Part shown: positions 51,537 to 60,493 of the stretch, in pieces
Layout of the letters: each line of letters starts with the position of its first letter
Position numbering within the stretch: position 1 is the stretch's first letter
From: Clostridium_AD sp050717545
GTDB taxonomy: Bacteria > Bacillota > Clostridia > Clostridiales > Clostridiaceae
Length of the DNA stretch: 64,000 nt
Assembly: GCF_050717545.1 (NCBI RefSeq)
Contig: NZ_JBOITN010000019.1
Coordinates: forward strand, 62,001-126,000
Direction: 5' to 3'
Program-made: the position numbers and the translations under genes
Notes under the pieces: generated by a model
Seen by the model: the letters and a program-made list of their open reading frames with translations, nothing else
The model's database searches: none
What the model was told of the DNA's origin: nothing

Positions 51537-52841
51537 ATGTCAAAACGTGAAGAAGTTATTAATTATATCCTTTCCTTGCAAATTGGAGCTAAAATCTCTG
51601 TAAGAGGAGTGAGCTCAGAATTAGGGCTTAGTGATGGTACATCTTATAGAGCTATGAAAGAAGCAGAAAATATGGGCATTGTTAAAACTGTGCCTAGAGT
51701 TGGAACCATTCGGGTTGAGAAAGTTTGTAAAAAAAATATTGAAGCACTTACTTATGCTGAAGTTGTAAGTATACTTGATGCAACAATTTTAGGTGGAAAA
51801 GTAGGCATAAATAGAAGTTTAAATAAATTTATTATAGGAGCTATGGCGGTTGAATCCATAAGTAGATATTTAAAGCCAGGGTACTTACTTATTGTTGGTA
51901 ATAGGGAAGAAGCACAACAACTTGCACTTGAAAATGAGGCTGCGGTATTAATTACTGGTGGATTTAATTGTAGTGAAAAAATAAAGGCACTTGCAAATTT
52001 AAAAGGTATTCCACTTCTATCATCAACATATGATAGTTTTACCGTAGCAAGTATGATAAATAAAGCTATTTATGACAGTATGATTAAGAAAGAAATTATT
52101 TTAGTTGAAGATGTTATGGAAAGTGATGCTAAGTATCTCAGAGGCAGCGATACTATAGCTACTTGGAGAGAACTTATGACTTGCACAAATCATGAAAGAT
52201 ATCCTGTTGTAGATGATAATATGAAACTTATTGGAATGATTACTTTTCGCGATGTGCAAGGACATGATGATGAAAATGAACAAATACATAAAATTATGAG
52301 TAAGGAACTTATAAGTGTTACGCCTAAAACAACTGTAGCTTATGCTGCTCATATTATGGGTTGGGATGGAAAAAAACTTTGTCCTGTAGTTAATAAGAAG
52401 AAGTTGGTAGGAGTTTTAAGTATACAAGATGTTATGAAAGCAATGGAGTTTGCATTAAGGCAACCACAAGTTGCTGAAACTATAGAGGATCTTGTTTTAA
52501 TGAATTTTAGCTGTATACATGAGGGAGATAGTTTGCATTTTAATGGTCAGATTATTCCTCAAATGCTAGATCCTTTTGGCACAGCCTCTTGGAGCTCACT
52601 TAATATGTTATTGTCAACTATGGGAATAATGGCATTAAGGCAAAATAACAATATAAATATTGCAGTAGATAGTATTACTGCATATTTTATGAAGCCTGTA
52701 CAAATGGGTAGTGATATAGATATATATGCACAAGTTGTGGATAAAGGTAGGAGTTTTTCTAAGGTAGAGATAAGTATGTTTAATAGACTTAAGGAACCTG
52801 TTGCGAAAGCTATGATTTCTGCTAAAATATTTAGTAAATAA
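51537..52841 (+). CDS. YtoI-like regulator: HTH, DRTGG, CBS pair and hotdog domain
   Basis: A 434-residue protein. The N-terminal winged-helix-like segment (about 1-60) is followed by a DRTGG domain (about 70-175), two CBS domains (about 190-310, LVEDVM..MTCTNHERYPVVDD and MSKELISVTPKTTVAYAA) and a C-terminal hotdog fold (about 325-432, SSLNMLLSTMGIMAL). The same order is found in Bacillus YtoI. CBS and DRTGG parts usually sense adenine nucleotides, and the hotdog may bind an acyl-CoA. It starts seven bases after whiA. Role unknown; a nucleotide-responsive regulator is likely. Confidence 0.88.
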   Translation: MSKREEVINYILSLQIGAKISVRGVSSELGLSDGTSYRAMKEAENMGIVKTVPRVGTIRVEKVCKKNIEALTYAEVVSILDATILGGKVGINRSLNKFIIGAMAVESISRYLKPGYLLIVGNREEAQQLALENEAAVLITGGFNCSEKIKALANLKGIPLLSSTYDSFTVASMINKAIYDSMIKKEIILVEDVMESDAKYLRGSDTIATWRELMTCTNHERYPVVDDNMKLIGMITFRDVQGHDDENEQIHKIMSKELISVTPKTTVAYAAHIMGWDGKKLCPVVNKKKLVGVLSIQDVMKAMEFALRQPQVAETIEDLVLMNFSCIHEGDSLHFNGQIIPQMLDPFGTASWSSLNMLLSTMGIMALRQNNNINIAVDSITAYFMKPVQMGSDIDIYAQVVDKGRSFSKVEISMFNRLKEPVAKAMISAKIFSK

Positions 52842-52895
52842 CGTTTATTTACTAATATAATAAGAAAATTTATAGTCCAAGGGGAAGTGAAAAAA

Positions 52896-55800
52896 GTGAA
52901 TGAAGAACTAAAGATAAAAGAAGATTTAGGAAGTTTTGTGCATCTTCATGTCCATACAGAGTATAGTTTGCTAGATGGTTCTGGTAAAATTAAAGAACTC
53001 ATTTCTAAAACTAAGGAACTAGGAATGAAGAGTCTTGCTATAACAGACCATGGAGTTATGTATGGATGCGTAGAATTTTATAAACAGGCAAAAGAGCAAG
53101 GGATTAAACCTATTATTGGGTGCGAAATATATGTTGCCGCAAAATCCATGAATATAAAACAAGCTGATAGGGAAAATAAAACTCATCATTTAGTTCTACT
53201 AGTTAAAAATACATTGGGCTATGACAATCTGATGCAAATAGTTTCAGCGGCTTCAATTAAGGGCTTTTATTATAAACCAAGGGTTGATTTTGAATTCTTG
53301 TCAAAACATACCGAGGGAATAATTGCTAGTAGTGCTTGTCTTGGTGGTGAAATTCAGAGTCTTCTTCTGCGTGATAATTATGAGAAAGCTAAGGAAATAG
53401 CACTTAAATATAACGATATATTTAAAGATGGTTTTTATTTAGAATTACAATATCATGGTATGCAGGAACAGTTTAAGGTAAATGAACTTTTAGTTAAATT
53501 ATCAAAGGAAACTGGAATTCCACTAATTTGTACTAATGATACTCATTATATATTACAAGAGGATTCTAAGGCTCATGATGTGCTTTTATGTATCCAAACT
53601 GCCAAAACTGTTGATGATGAAAACCGGATGAGATATCCGTCAGATCAGTTTTACTTAAAATCAGCAGCTGAGATGCAAAAGACATTTTCTTATGTTCCAG
53701 AGGCGCTTAGTAACACAGTGAAAATAGCAGAGATGTGCAATTTTGATTATGAATTTCATGTATCAAAACTTCCAAGGTTTCCGCTTCCCCAGGAGGTAGA
53801 CTCTTACGAATTTCTAAGAGACCTTTGTTATAAGGGTCTTGCACCAAGGTATAAGGAATTTAGTGACGCAACTGGCGATGGTTTTTCTATAGAATACATA
53901 AATGAAATAGCATCTAGTAATGATAAGGCTAAGATTTATATAGATAGACTTGAATTTGAACTTAATATAATAAAACAAATGGGGTTCGTAGATTATTTTC
54001 TTATAGTATGGGATTTTATAAAATTTGCAGTAGATAGCGGCATTCCAACAGGACCTGGGCGTGGATCAGCAGCGGGTTCAATACTTGCTTATACACTAGA
54101 CATAACTAAGATAGATCCTATTAAATATAGTCTTGTGTTTGAACGTTTCCTTAACCCGGAAAGAGTATCCATGCCAGATATTGATTCCGATTTCTGCTAT
54201 GAGGGACGTCAAGCGGTAATTGATTATGTTGTTAAGAAGTACGGATCAGATAATGTATCCCAAATCATAACATTTGGAACGATGGCGCCTAGAGCTTGTA
54301 TACGAGATGTAGGAAGAGCAATGAACTATAGCTATGCAGAGGTGGACAGGATCGCTAAGATGATACCAGGAGTTCTTAATATAACTATAGACAAAGCCAT
54401 TGAAATGAACGCGGAGCTTCGAACATTATATGAAGATGATACTCGCGTTGAAGCACTTATAGATATTGCAAAGGCACTTGAGGGACTTCCAAGGCACAGC
54501 TCAACTCATGCAGCTGGAGTGGTTATTGCGTCAAAACCACTAGTTAGTTATGTTCCTCTTCAGAAAAATGATGAAATGATAGTGACACAGTTTCCTATGG
54601 GAACCCTTGAGGAACTTGGCCTTTTAAAGATGGATTTCCTTGGGCTTCGTACACTTACAGTTATGCGGGATTGTGTAGATTTTGTTAAACAAAATAGGAA
54701 TGTATCCATAGACATAGATGATTTAGACATTGAAGACCATAAAGTATATAAGATGATTGGTGAAGGCAAAACTGTAGGTATATTTCAACTTGAATCAGCT
54801 GGGATGACTAGCTTTATGAAGGAACTTAGACCTGACAATTTAGAGGATATTATTGCGGGTATAAGTTTGTATAGACCGGGCCCAATGGCTGAAATTCCTA
54901 GATATATAAAAAATAAAAATGGTGTTAGCAAGGTTGAATATGAAACGCCACAACTAGAAGAAATTTTAGGGGTTACATATGGTGTAATGGTATATCAAGA
55001 ACAAGTTATGGATATTGTTAGAAAACTTGCTGGATATTCTATGGGTAGATCAGATCTTGTACGTCGTGCTATGTCTAAAAAGAAGCACAAGGTTATGGAA
55101 GAGGAGCGTTATAACTTTATCCATGGAATAGTTGACTCTGATGGAAAAATAGAAGTTGAGGGTTGTCTAAGAAATGGAATAACAGAAAAGGCTGCTAACC
55201 GTATATTTGATCAAATGATGGATTTCGCGTCTTACGCGTTTAATAAATCACACGCGGCGGCTTACGCTGTTGTGGGATATGAAACAGCATATTTAATGTG
55301 TTATTATCCTACAGAGTTTATAGCGGCTATGCTCAACAGTGTTAAGGGCAATAGTGAGAAAATAGCCTTTTATACTAGATATGCGGTTCAAATTAATATT
55401 GGAGTTTTGCCACCGAACATTAACGAAAGTTTTGCGGAATTTACTGTAAAAGGTGACACTATAAGATTTGGCCTCTCAGCACTTAAAAATGTAGGGGTAA
55501 ATGTAATAGAAAGCATTGTACGTAATCGACGAGAAAAAGGTAAGTTTTCGAGTTTTATGGACTTTTGCAATAAAATAGATACAGCTTGCGTTAGTAAAAG
55601 ATCAGTAGAAAGCCTTATTAAGGCGGGAGCTTTTGATGATTTTAAAATTCACAGGTCACAACTACTTGCAATATATGAAAAAGTATTAGATGGGGTAAAC
55701 AATGATAGAAAGAGAAATATTTCAGGACAAATAAATTTATTCCTAGATTTTGATACGCAGTATGATAATTTTGAAATAGAGTATCCGAACATTCAAGAAT

Positions 55801-56471
55801 TTAAGAAGAAACATCTTTTAGCTATGGAAAAAGAAATGACAGGAATATATTTATCTGGTCACCCTTTAGATGAATATGAAGAAACACTTAAAATACAAAC
55901 AAATACAAGAATATCTGATATTGTGGTTGATGAAAGCCTTGAAGATGGGAATGAACTTCTAAGTGAAAGTTTTAAACTTCAAGATGGGGACAAAGTAATT
56001 ATCGGAGGTATAATATCATCCGTTAATAAGAAGGTTACAAAAAATAATGATATGATGGCTTTTATTAATTTAGAGGATTTATATGCTAGTGTAGAAGTAA
56101 TAGTTTTCCCTAAGACCTTTGAAAAGTATAAGTCATTACTAGAAGAGGATGAAATTGTAATATTAAAAGGTAGAGTTAGTATTAGGGAAGAAGAGCAGCC
56201 CAAGATATTATGTGAGGATATTAAACCACTCCAAAAAATTAATAGTGAAAAAATTTATATTCTAATAGAAAACGAAGCTACTATGAAGGAAACATTAAAA
56301 AAAATAAAACAGAATCTAGCAATATATAGAGGGAGTACCCCTGTATATATTTGTACAAAAGTGCCAAGAAAAATGTACGCTGTGGATAAAGGATTGTGGC
56401 TTAGCGAAGAAATAGACACTATGGAAATTCTTAGAAATATGTTTGGAGAAAGTAATATAAAAATACAATAA
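52896..56471 (+). CDS. dnaE: DNA polymerase III alpha subunit DnaE
   Basis: About 1191 residues. The N-terminal PHP domain begins FVHLHVHTEYSLLDGSGKIK. The palm has catalytic Asp residues in PDIDSDFCYEGR and a third downstream. The fingers and beta-binding region follow, then an OB domain near 1000-1080 (KVIIGGIISSVNKKVTKNND). It synthesises lagging-strand or general replication DNA with PolC in Firmicutes. I chose the GTG at 52896 because AAGGGGAAG is at about nine bases; a GTG nine bases before it overlaps that site. The gap to the gene upstream is 54 bases. Confidence 0.96.
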   Translation: MNEELKIKEDLGSFVHLHVHTEYSLLDGSGKIKELISKTKELGMKSLAITDHGVMYGCVEFYKQAKEQGIKPIIGCEIYVAAKSMNIKQADRENKTHHLVLLVKNTLGYDNLMQIVSAASIKGFYYKPRVDFEFLSKHTEGIIASSACLGGEIQSLLLRDNYEKAKEIALKYNDIFKDGFYLELQYHGMQEQFKVNELLVKLSKETGIPLICTNDTHYILQEDSKAHDVLLCIQTAKTVDDENRMRYPSDQFYLKSAAEMQKTFSYVPEALSNTVKIAEMCNFDYEFHVSKLPRFPLPQEVDSYEFLRDLCYKGLAPRYKEFSDATGDGFSIEYINEIASSNDKAKIYIDRLEFELNIIKQMGFVDYFLIVWDFIKFAVDSGIPTGPGRGSAAGSILAYTLDITKIDPIKYSLVFERFLNPERVSMPDIDSDFCYEGRQAVIDYVVKKYGSDNVSQIITFGTMAPRACIRDVGRAMNYSYAEVDRIAKMIPGVLNITIDKAIEMNAELRTLYEDDTRVEALIDIAKALEGLPRHSSTHAAGVVIASKPLVSYVPLQKNDEMIVTQFPMGTLEELGLLKMDFLGLRTLTVMRDCVDFVKQNRNVSIDIDDLDIEDHKVYKMIGEGKTVGIFQLESAGMTSFMKELRPDNLEDIIAGISLYRPGPMAEIPRYIKNKNGVSKVEYETPQLEEILGVTYGVMVYQEQVMDIVRKLAGYSMGRSDLVRRAMSKKKHKVMEEERYNFIHGIVDSDGKIEVEGCLRNGITEKAANRIFDQMMDFASYAFNKSHAAAYAVVGYETAYLMCYYPTEFIAAMLNSVKGNSEKIAFYTRYAVQINIGVLPPNINESFAEFTVKGDTIRFGLSALKNVGVNVIESIVRNRREKGKFSSFMDFCNKIDTACVSKRSVESLIKAGAFDDFKIHRSQLLAIYEKVLDGVNNDRKRNISGQINLFLDFDTQYDNFEIEYPNIQEFKKKHLLAMEKEMTGIYLSGHPLDEYEETLKIQTNTRISDIVVDESLEDGNELLSESFKLQDGDKVIIGGIISSVNKKVTKNNDMMAFINLEDLYASVEVIVFPKTFEKYKSLLEEDEIVILKGRVSIREEEQPKILCEDIKPLQKINSEKIYILIENEATMKETLKKIKQNLAIYRGSTPVYICTKVPRKMYAVDKGLWLSEEIDTMEILRNMFGESNIKIQ

Positions 56472-56688
56472 AATTCTGATTATTAGTATAAAAAGCTTAC
56501 CGTAGGTGAAAATATTACTTATGGTAATGTTTATAAAATTAGTTAGAATAATTAGATGTTTCTATAAAAAATATTTATTTTTAATATAAAACGCTAAATG
56601 TCACGAGAATAATGTATAATAATATATTATAAGGGTATTTTTTATTAGTAGACTGTTTTTTTGTTTTCCGACATGAACAAATCACAAC

Positions 56689-56737
56689 TATGGTGGGACT
56701 GTATATGTCCCAGTGGTGTAACTAAAGAACCACCATA
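56689..56737 (+). promoter_or_regulatory. Compact three-way-junction RNA in the pfkA leader
   Basis: Stem 1 pairs TATG (56689-56692) with CATA (56734-56737). Stem 2 pairs TGGGAC (56694-56699) with GTCCCA (56707-56712). Stem 3 pairs GTGGT (56713-56717) with ACCAC (56729-56733). Together they form a compact junction. TATGGTGG (56689-56696) could alternatively pair with all of CCACCATA (56730-56737), breaking stems 2 and 3, so two exclusive folds exist. It lies about 97 bases ahead of pfkA, in a 362-base gap. It matches no riboswitch I know. Confidence 0.5.
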
Positions 56738-56780
56738 AAGCAATTAATAAATTTTTTATGCTCCAGTGAACTATAAAGAG

Positions 56781-56803
56781 AAAAACAATTAATAATTGTT
56801 TTT
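56781..56803 (+). terminator. AT-rich hairpin just before pfkA
   Basis: AAAAACAATTA and TAATTGTTTTT are complementary around a single central A, giving a hairpin that ends in five T. It lies 30 bases before the pfkA start. It may act as an attenuator, but it is weak. A repeated CCAGTG..ACTA..AAGA pattern (about 56710 and 56763) lies just upstream. Confidence 0.4.
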
Positions 56804-56833
56804 ATACTCAAAAGAACTACAAGGAGGAATTTT

Positions 56834-57793
56834 ATGAAGACAATTGCGGTACTTACAAGTGGAGGAGATGCACCAGGAATGAATGCGGCCATTAGAGCTG
56901 TAGTTAGAATGGCTATTTATAAAGGCATAAGAGTTATGGGTGTAAAAAGAGGATATAGTGGACTTATTAACGGTGAAATTATGGATATGGATAGACACTC
57001 TGTTTCTGACATAATACATAAAGGTGGAACTATTCTTAGAACTGCTCGTTGCGAAGAATTTAGGACTGAAGCTGGAAGAAAAAAAGCAGCTAATGTATTA
57101 AGAGTATTTGGTATTGATGGGTTAGTTGTAATTGGAGGAGATGGTTCTTTCAAAGGAGCACAGCTTTTATCAGAAATGGGAATTGCAACTATAGGTATAC
57201 CTGGAACTATAGATAATGATTTACCTTACAGTGAATATTCTATAGGATTTGATACAGCACTTAATACAGTACTAGATGCTATAAATAAAATAAGAGATAC
57301 ATCAAGTTCTCATGAAAGAATTAGTGTAATTGAAGTAATGGGAAGAAATTGTGGAGATATAGCCTTATACGCTGGTATTGGCGGAGGGGCTGAAGAAGTA
57401 ATTGTTCCTGAAAAAGGGTATGAAATGGATAATTTATGCAAAACTATATTTGAAGGAAAACTTAGAGGCAAAATGCATAATCTAATAATACTTGCTGAAG
57501 GTGTAGGTGGAGCAAATGAACTTGCAGAGCAGGTTGAAGAAATAACAGGAATTGAATCAAGAGCTACAATACTTGGACATATTCAAAGAGGTGGAAGCCC
57601 AAGCGCCTTTGATAGAATGCTTGCTTCAAGAATGGGCGTAGCAGCAGTAGAAGCGCTTATAGACGGCAAATCAGGAAGAGCTATAGGCATGAAAGATGGT
57701 AAAATAGTAGATGAAGACATCAATGAGGCAATATCAGTGCCAAGAACATTTAAGGAAAGACTTTATCATATTTCAAAAATTCTTTCTTACTAA
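56834..57793 (+). CDS. pfkA: 6-phosphofructokinase PfkA
   Basis: The 319-residue ATP-dependent enzyme that makes fructose 1,6-bisphosphate in glycolysis. KTIAVLTSGGDAPGMNAAIR binds ATP; IGGDGSFKGA, IPGTIDNDLPYSEYSIGFDT (catalytic Asp in TIDND) and GHIQRGGSPSAFDRMLASRM are the family marks. Length and motifs fit the bacterial allosteric form. Its leader is long and structured. pyk follows after 110 bases, the conserved glycolytic pair of Firmicutes. AAGGAGG precedes the ATG. Confidence 0.98.
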   Translation: MKTIAVLTSGGDAPGMNAAIRAVVRMAIYKGIRVMGVKRGYSGLINGEIMDMDRHSVSDIIHKGGTILRTARCEEFRTEAGRKKAANVLRVFGIDGLVVIGGDGSFKGAQLLSEMGIATIGIPGTIDNDLPYSEYSIGFDTALNTVLDAINKIRDTSSSHERISVIEVMGRNCGDIALYAGIGGGAEEVIVPEKGYEMDNLCKTIFEGKLRGKMHNLIILAEGVGGANELAEQVEEITGIESRATILGHIQRGGSPSAFDRMLASRMGVAAVEALIDGKSGRAIGMKDGKIVDEDINEAISVPRTFKERLYHISKILSY

Positions 57794-57903
57794 AATAAAC
57801 TAAACTAAATCCAATCACATCAAATTTATAAATAAAGTAGTGATAGGAAATATTAATAATAACGAACTAATTATAAAATAATTTACAATAAGAGGAGTAA
57901 TTT

Positions 57904-59664
57904 ATGAAAAAAACTAAAATTATATGTACAGTAGGGCCAGCTAGTGATAATAGTGAAACTATACAAAATTTAATCTATGCAGGGATGGATGCCTCAAGGC
58001 ATAATTTTTCTCATGGAGATCACGCAGAACATAAAATAAGAATGGATTTAGTAAAAGATCTTAGAGTAAAACTTAATAAGCATATCGCTATAATACTTGA
58101 TACTAAGGGACCAGAAATAAGAACAGGAAATTTTGCCACTGGTAAAGTTGAATTACAAGAAGGTGCAAAATTCACAGTTGTTTGTGGTGAAGAAGTTATT
58201 GGAGATGGAACTGTTTGCTCAGTAACTTATGAAAATTTATATCAAGATGTTAAACCTAACGATATTATATTAATAGATGATGGTTTAGTAGGACTTAAAG
58301 TACAAGAAATTCAAGGCAAAAAAATACATTGTATAGTTGCGAATACTGGTATGGTAGGCAATCATAAGGGAGTTAATGTTCCTGGAGTTTCAATAAATTT
58401 ACCAGCTCTTACAGAAAGAGATATTAATGATTTAAAATTTGGATGCGCACAAGGTGTTGATTTTGTTGCAGCTTCATTTATTAGAAAAGCTTCAGATCTA
58501 CATCATATAAGACTTGTTCTTAATGAAAATGGTGGAGAAAAAATACAAATAATATCTAAGGTAGAAAATAGAGAAGGCGTTAATAATATCGATGATATCA
58601 TTAAGTTTTCAGATGCCGTTATGGTTGCAAGAGGAGATTTAGGAGTTGAAATTCCTACTGAAGAAGTTCCAATAGTTCAAAAAATGATTATACAGAAATG
58701 TAATGCTGCTGGAAAGGCAGTTATAACAGCGACTCAAATGCTAGATTCTATGATGAGAAACCCAAGGCCAACTAGAGCTGAATCTTCAGATGTTGCAAAT
58801 GCAATATTTGATGGTACAGATGCTATAATGCTTAGTGGTGAAACTGCTAATGGTAAATATCCAATAGAGGCAGTAAGTATAATGTCTAAAATAGCACAAA
58901 CTGCTGAGAACGCTCTTAATTATCAAGAAAACTTAAAGAAAAAAAGAAAATATCATGTACCAAATGTACCAAATGCTATTAGTTTAGCTACTTGTAGTAC
59001 AGCTATGGAACTAAAAGCTTCAGCTATTATTACTGCAACTCAAAGTGGTAATACAGCTAAAAAAGTTTCAACTTATAGACCAGAATGTCCAGTTATTGCG
59101 GTTACTCCTTATGAAAGAGTAGCTAGAAGTTTAGCATTAAACTGGGGCGTTATTGCAATATGTTCAGAGCAAGTTGAATCTACTGATGATCTTATAGAGA
59201 AATCTGTTGCTATAGCTTTAAAATCAGGTTATGTACAAAAGGGTGATTTAGTAGTTATGGCTGCTGGAATCCCTGCAAATTTTGTAGGTAGCACAAATAT
59301 GATGAAGGTTCACATAGTTGGTGATATATTAGTACAAGGTAAAGGAAACATAAGTGCATCAGCTTGTGGCACTGCTTGTTATGCGAAAGACGCACAAGAA
59401 GCGAGTGACACTATGCAAGATGGAGATATCTTAGTAGTTAGAACATTAGATAAAGATTACGATAATCTATTAGATAGAGTTTCTGGAATTATTGTAGAAG
59501 AAGATGCAACATCTTCAAATGTTGTTATTGAAGGTACAGCAAAAGCAGTTCCAATTATATACAATGCAACAGGAGCAGTAGGAATTATTAAAACTGGTTC
59601 ATTTATAACAATGGATGCAACTAGAGGTATTGTGTATAGTGGTAGGGCTAACGTAAAAAACTAA
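57904..59664 (+). CDS. pyk: Pyruvate kinase with C-terminal PEP-utilising-type domain
   Basis: A 586-residue enzyme making pyruvate and ATP from phosphoenolpyruvate. KKTKIICTVGPASDN starts the barrel, then NFSHGDHAEH, IILDTKGPEIRTG, VMVARGDLGVEIPTEEVP and TATQMLDSMM. The regulatory C-terminal domain has ATQSGNTAKKVSTYRP. The last 110 residues are a swivelling PEP-utiliser-like domain (KGNISASACGTACYAKDAQEA) typical of clostridial and Bacillus forms. AGAGGAG precedes the ATG. It ends the glycolytic pair. Confidence 0.97.
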   Translation: MKKTKIICTVGPASDNSETIQNLIYAGMDASRHNFSHGDHAEHKIRMDLVKDLRVKLNKHIAIILDTKGPEIRTGNFATGKVELQEGAKFTVVCGEEVIGDGTVCSVTYENLYQDVKPNDIILIDDGLVGLKVQEIQGKKIHCIVANTGMVGNHKGVNVPGVSINLPALTERDINDLKFGCAQGVDFVAASFIRKASDLHHIRLVLNENGGEKIQIISKVENREGVNNIDDIIKFSDAVMVARGDLGVEIPTEEVPIVQKMIIQKCNAAGKAVITATQMLDSMMRNPRPTRAESSDVANAIFDGTDAIMLSGETANGKYPIEAVSIMSKIAQTAENALNYQENLKKKRKYHVPNVPNAISLATCSTAMELKASAIITATQSGNTAKKVSTYRPECPVIAVTPYERVARSLALNWGVIAICSEQVESTDDLIEKSVAIALKSGYVQKGDLVVMAAGIPANFVGSTNMMKVHIVGDILVQGKGNISASACGTACYAKDAQEASDTMQDGDILVVRTLDKDYDNLLDRVSGIIVEEDATSSNVVIEGTAKAVPIIYNATGAVGIIKTGSFITMDATRGIVYSGRANVKN

Positions 59665-59682
59665 AAATAGGCTTATAGGTCA

Positions 59683-59721
59683 GAAGGTTGCCTGCAAAAA
59701 GACTGGCAATCTTCTTTTTTT
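59683..59721 (+). terminator. Intrinsic terminator of pfkA-pyk
   Basis: GAAGGTTGCC pairs with GGCAATCTTC (one G-U) over a 12-base loop and seven T follow. Confidence 0.85.
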
Positions 59722-59819
59722 ATAAAAAAATAAAAATATATAATAAATATATGTATAATTGGAATGAATAAGGTTATAATTAAAAGTACAAGCAAATAAA
59801 TGGCAACTGATTCTTTGAT

Positions 59820-59844
59820 AGCATCTATATGGTGCTTTTTTTTT
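59820..59844 (+). terminator. Second terminator-like hairpin
   Basis: AGCATC pairs with GGTGCT over five bases (one G-U), followed by eight T. The 320-base gap 59665-59984 otherwise holds the pyk terminator and a TATAAT at 59775-59780 without a good -35. A short RNA ending here is possible but unproven. Confidence 0.5.
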
Positions 59845-59984
59845 ATCTGTAGTATAATAAAAGCACAAGCTACAGATTATAATCAAAAGAATAGTTATAA
59901 TTAAACTAAATATTATAATTAAAAGCTAATTTTGAGTTAAAAATTAAAAGTTGTAATTGAAAATAAATGTTCGGAGGGATAAAC

Positions 59985-60368
59985 ATGAGGGGAATTTTAA
60001 GTTGTAGCGCAACGATATGTGTTAATAATGTATCTGGTATATGTTCAGCGAGTACTATCCATATTTCGGGAGCGGATGCTCATAAAAGTGAAGCAACACA
60101 ATGTGAGACATTTGATGAAAGGGGACTAAAAAATTCGTTAACTAATGTACTTAATATGAATGTGGTTGGTGAATTTAAACAAGTATTTTCCAGCGACTCT
60201 ATAGAGATGAGTCCAAGAATTAAATGTGAAGCTGTTAATTGTAAATATAATAAAGAAGAATTATGTATAGCGAAAAACATTTTGGTTGATGTAATAGAGG
60301 AATGTGGTATTAAAAAAACACCTTTATGTATCGAGAGAACACAATGTGAAACTTTCGAGGAAAAGTAA
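59985..60368 (+). CDS. Two-DUF1540-domain cysteine-rich protein
   Basis: A 127-residue protein with two Cys-rich repeats. The first (about 6-45) has SCSATICVNNVSGICSAS and ends TQCETF. The second (about 82-124) has IKCEAVNCKYNKEELCIAKN and again ends TQCETF. The CxxxxC..C..C pattern is the DUF1540 motif, probably a small metal-binding fold; many spore-formers have it, with no known role. The ATG at 59985 was chosen after GGAGGGATAAA. Confidence 0.82.
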   Translation: MRGILSCSATICVNNVSGICSASTIHISGADAHKSEATQCETFDERGLKNSLTNVLNMNVVGEFKQVFSSDSIEMSPRIKCEAVNCKYNKEELCIAKNILVDVIEECGIKKTPLCIERTQCETFEEK

Positions 60369-60387
60369 GATTTTCTTGTAATTATGT

Positions 60388-60441
60388 GGGCACATAGAAA
60401 TGAATCTTTGGCATTTTGCTTAGGTTTATTTTTATGTGCCC
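60388..60441 (+). terminator. Long RNA hairpin between DUF1540 gene and rlmD
   Basis: GGGCACATA pairs with TATGTGCCC, and the stem continues inward with AAAT/ATTT and GU pairs to GGC/GCT, over an ATTTT loop. It is about 24 bp long with wobbles. There is no proper U-run, so it may be a processing or stabilising structure as much as a terminator. Confidence 0.5.
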
Positions 60442-60493
60442 TATATAAGGAAATGGGTATAGAGAGTTTTATATAGGTTTAGGAGGAGAGATT

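Noticed and set aside
59752..59844. Second small RNA gene after pyk
   Set aside because: A TATAAT and a terminator are present, but no acceptable -35 at 16-18 bases and no notable structure between them.
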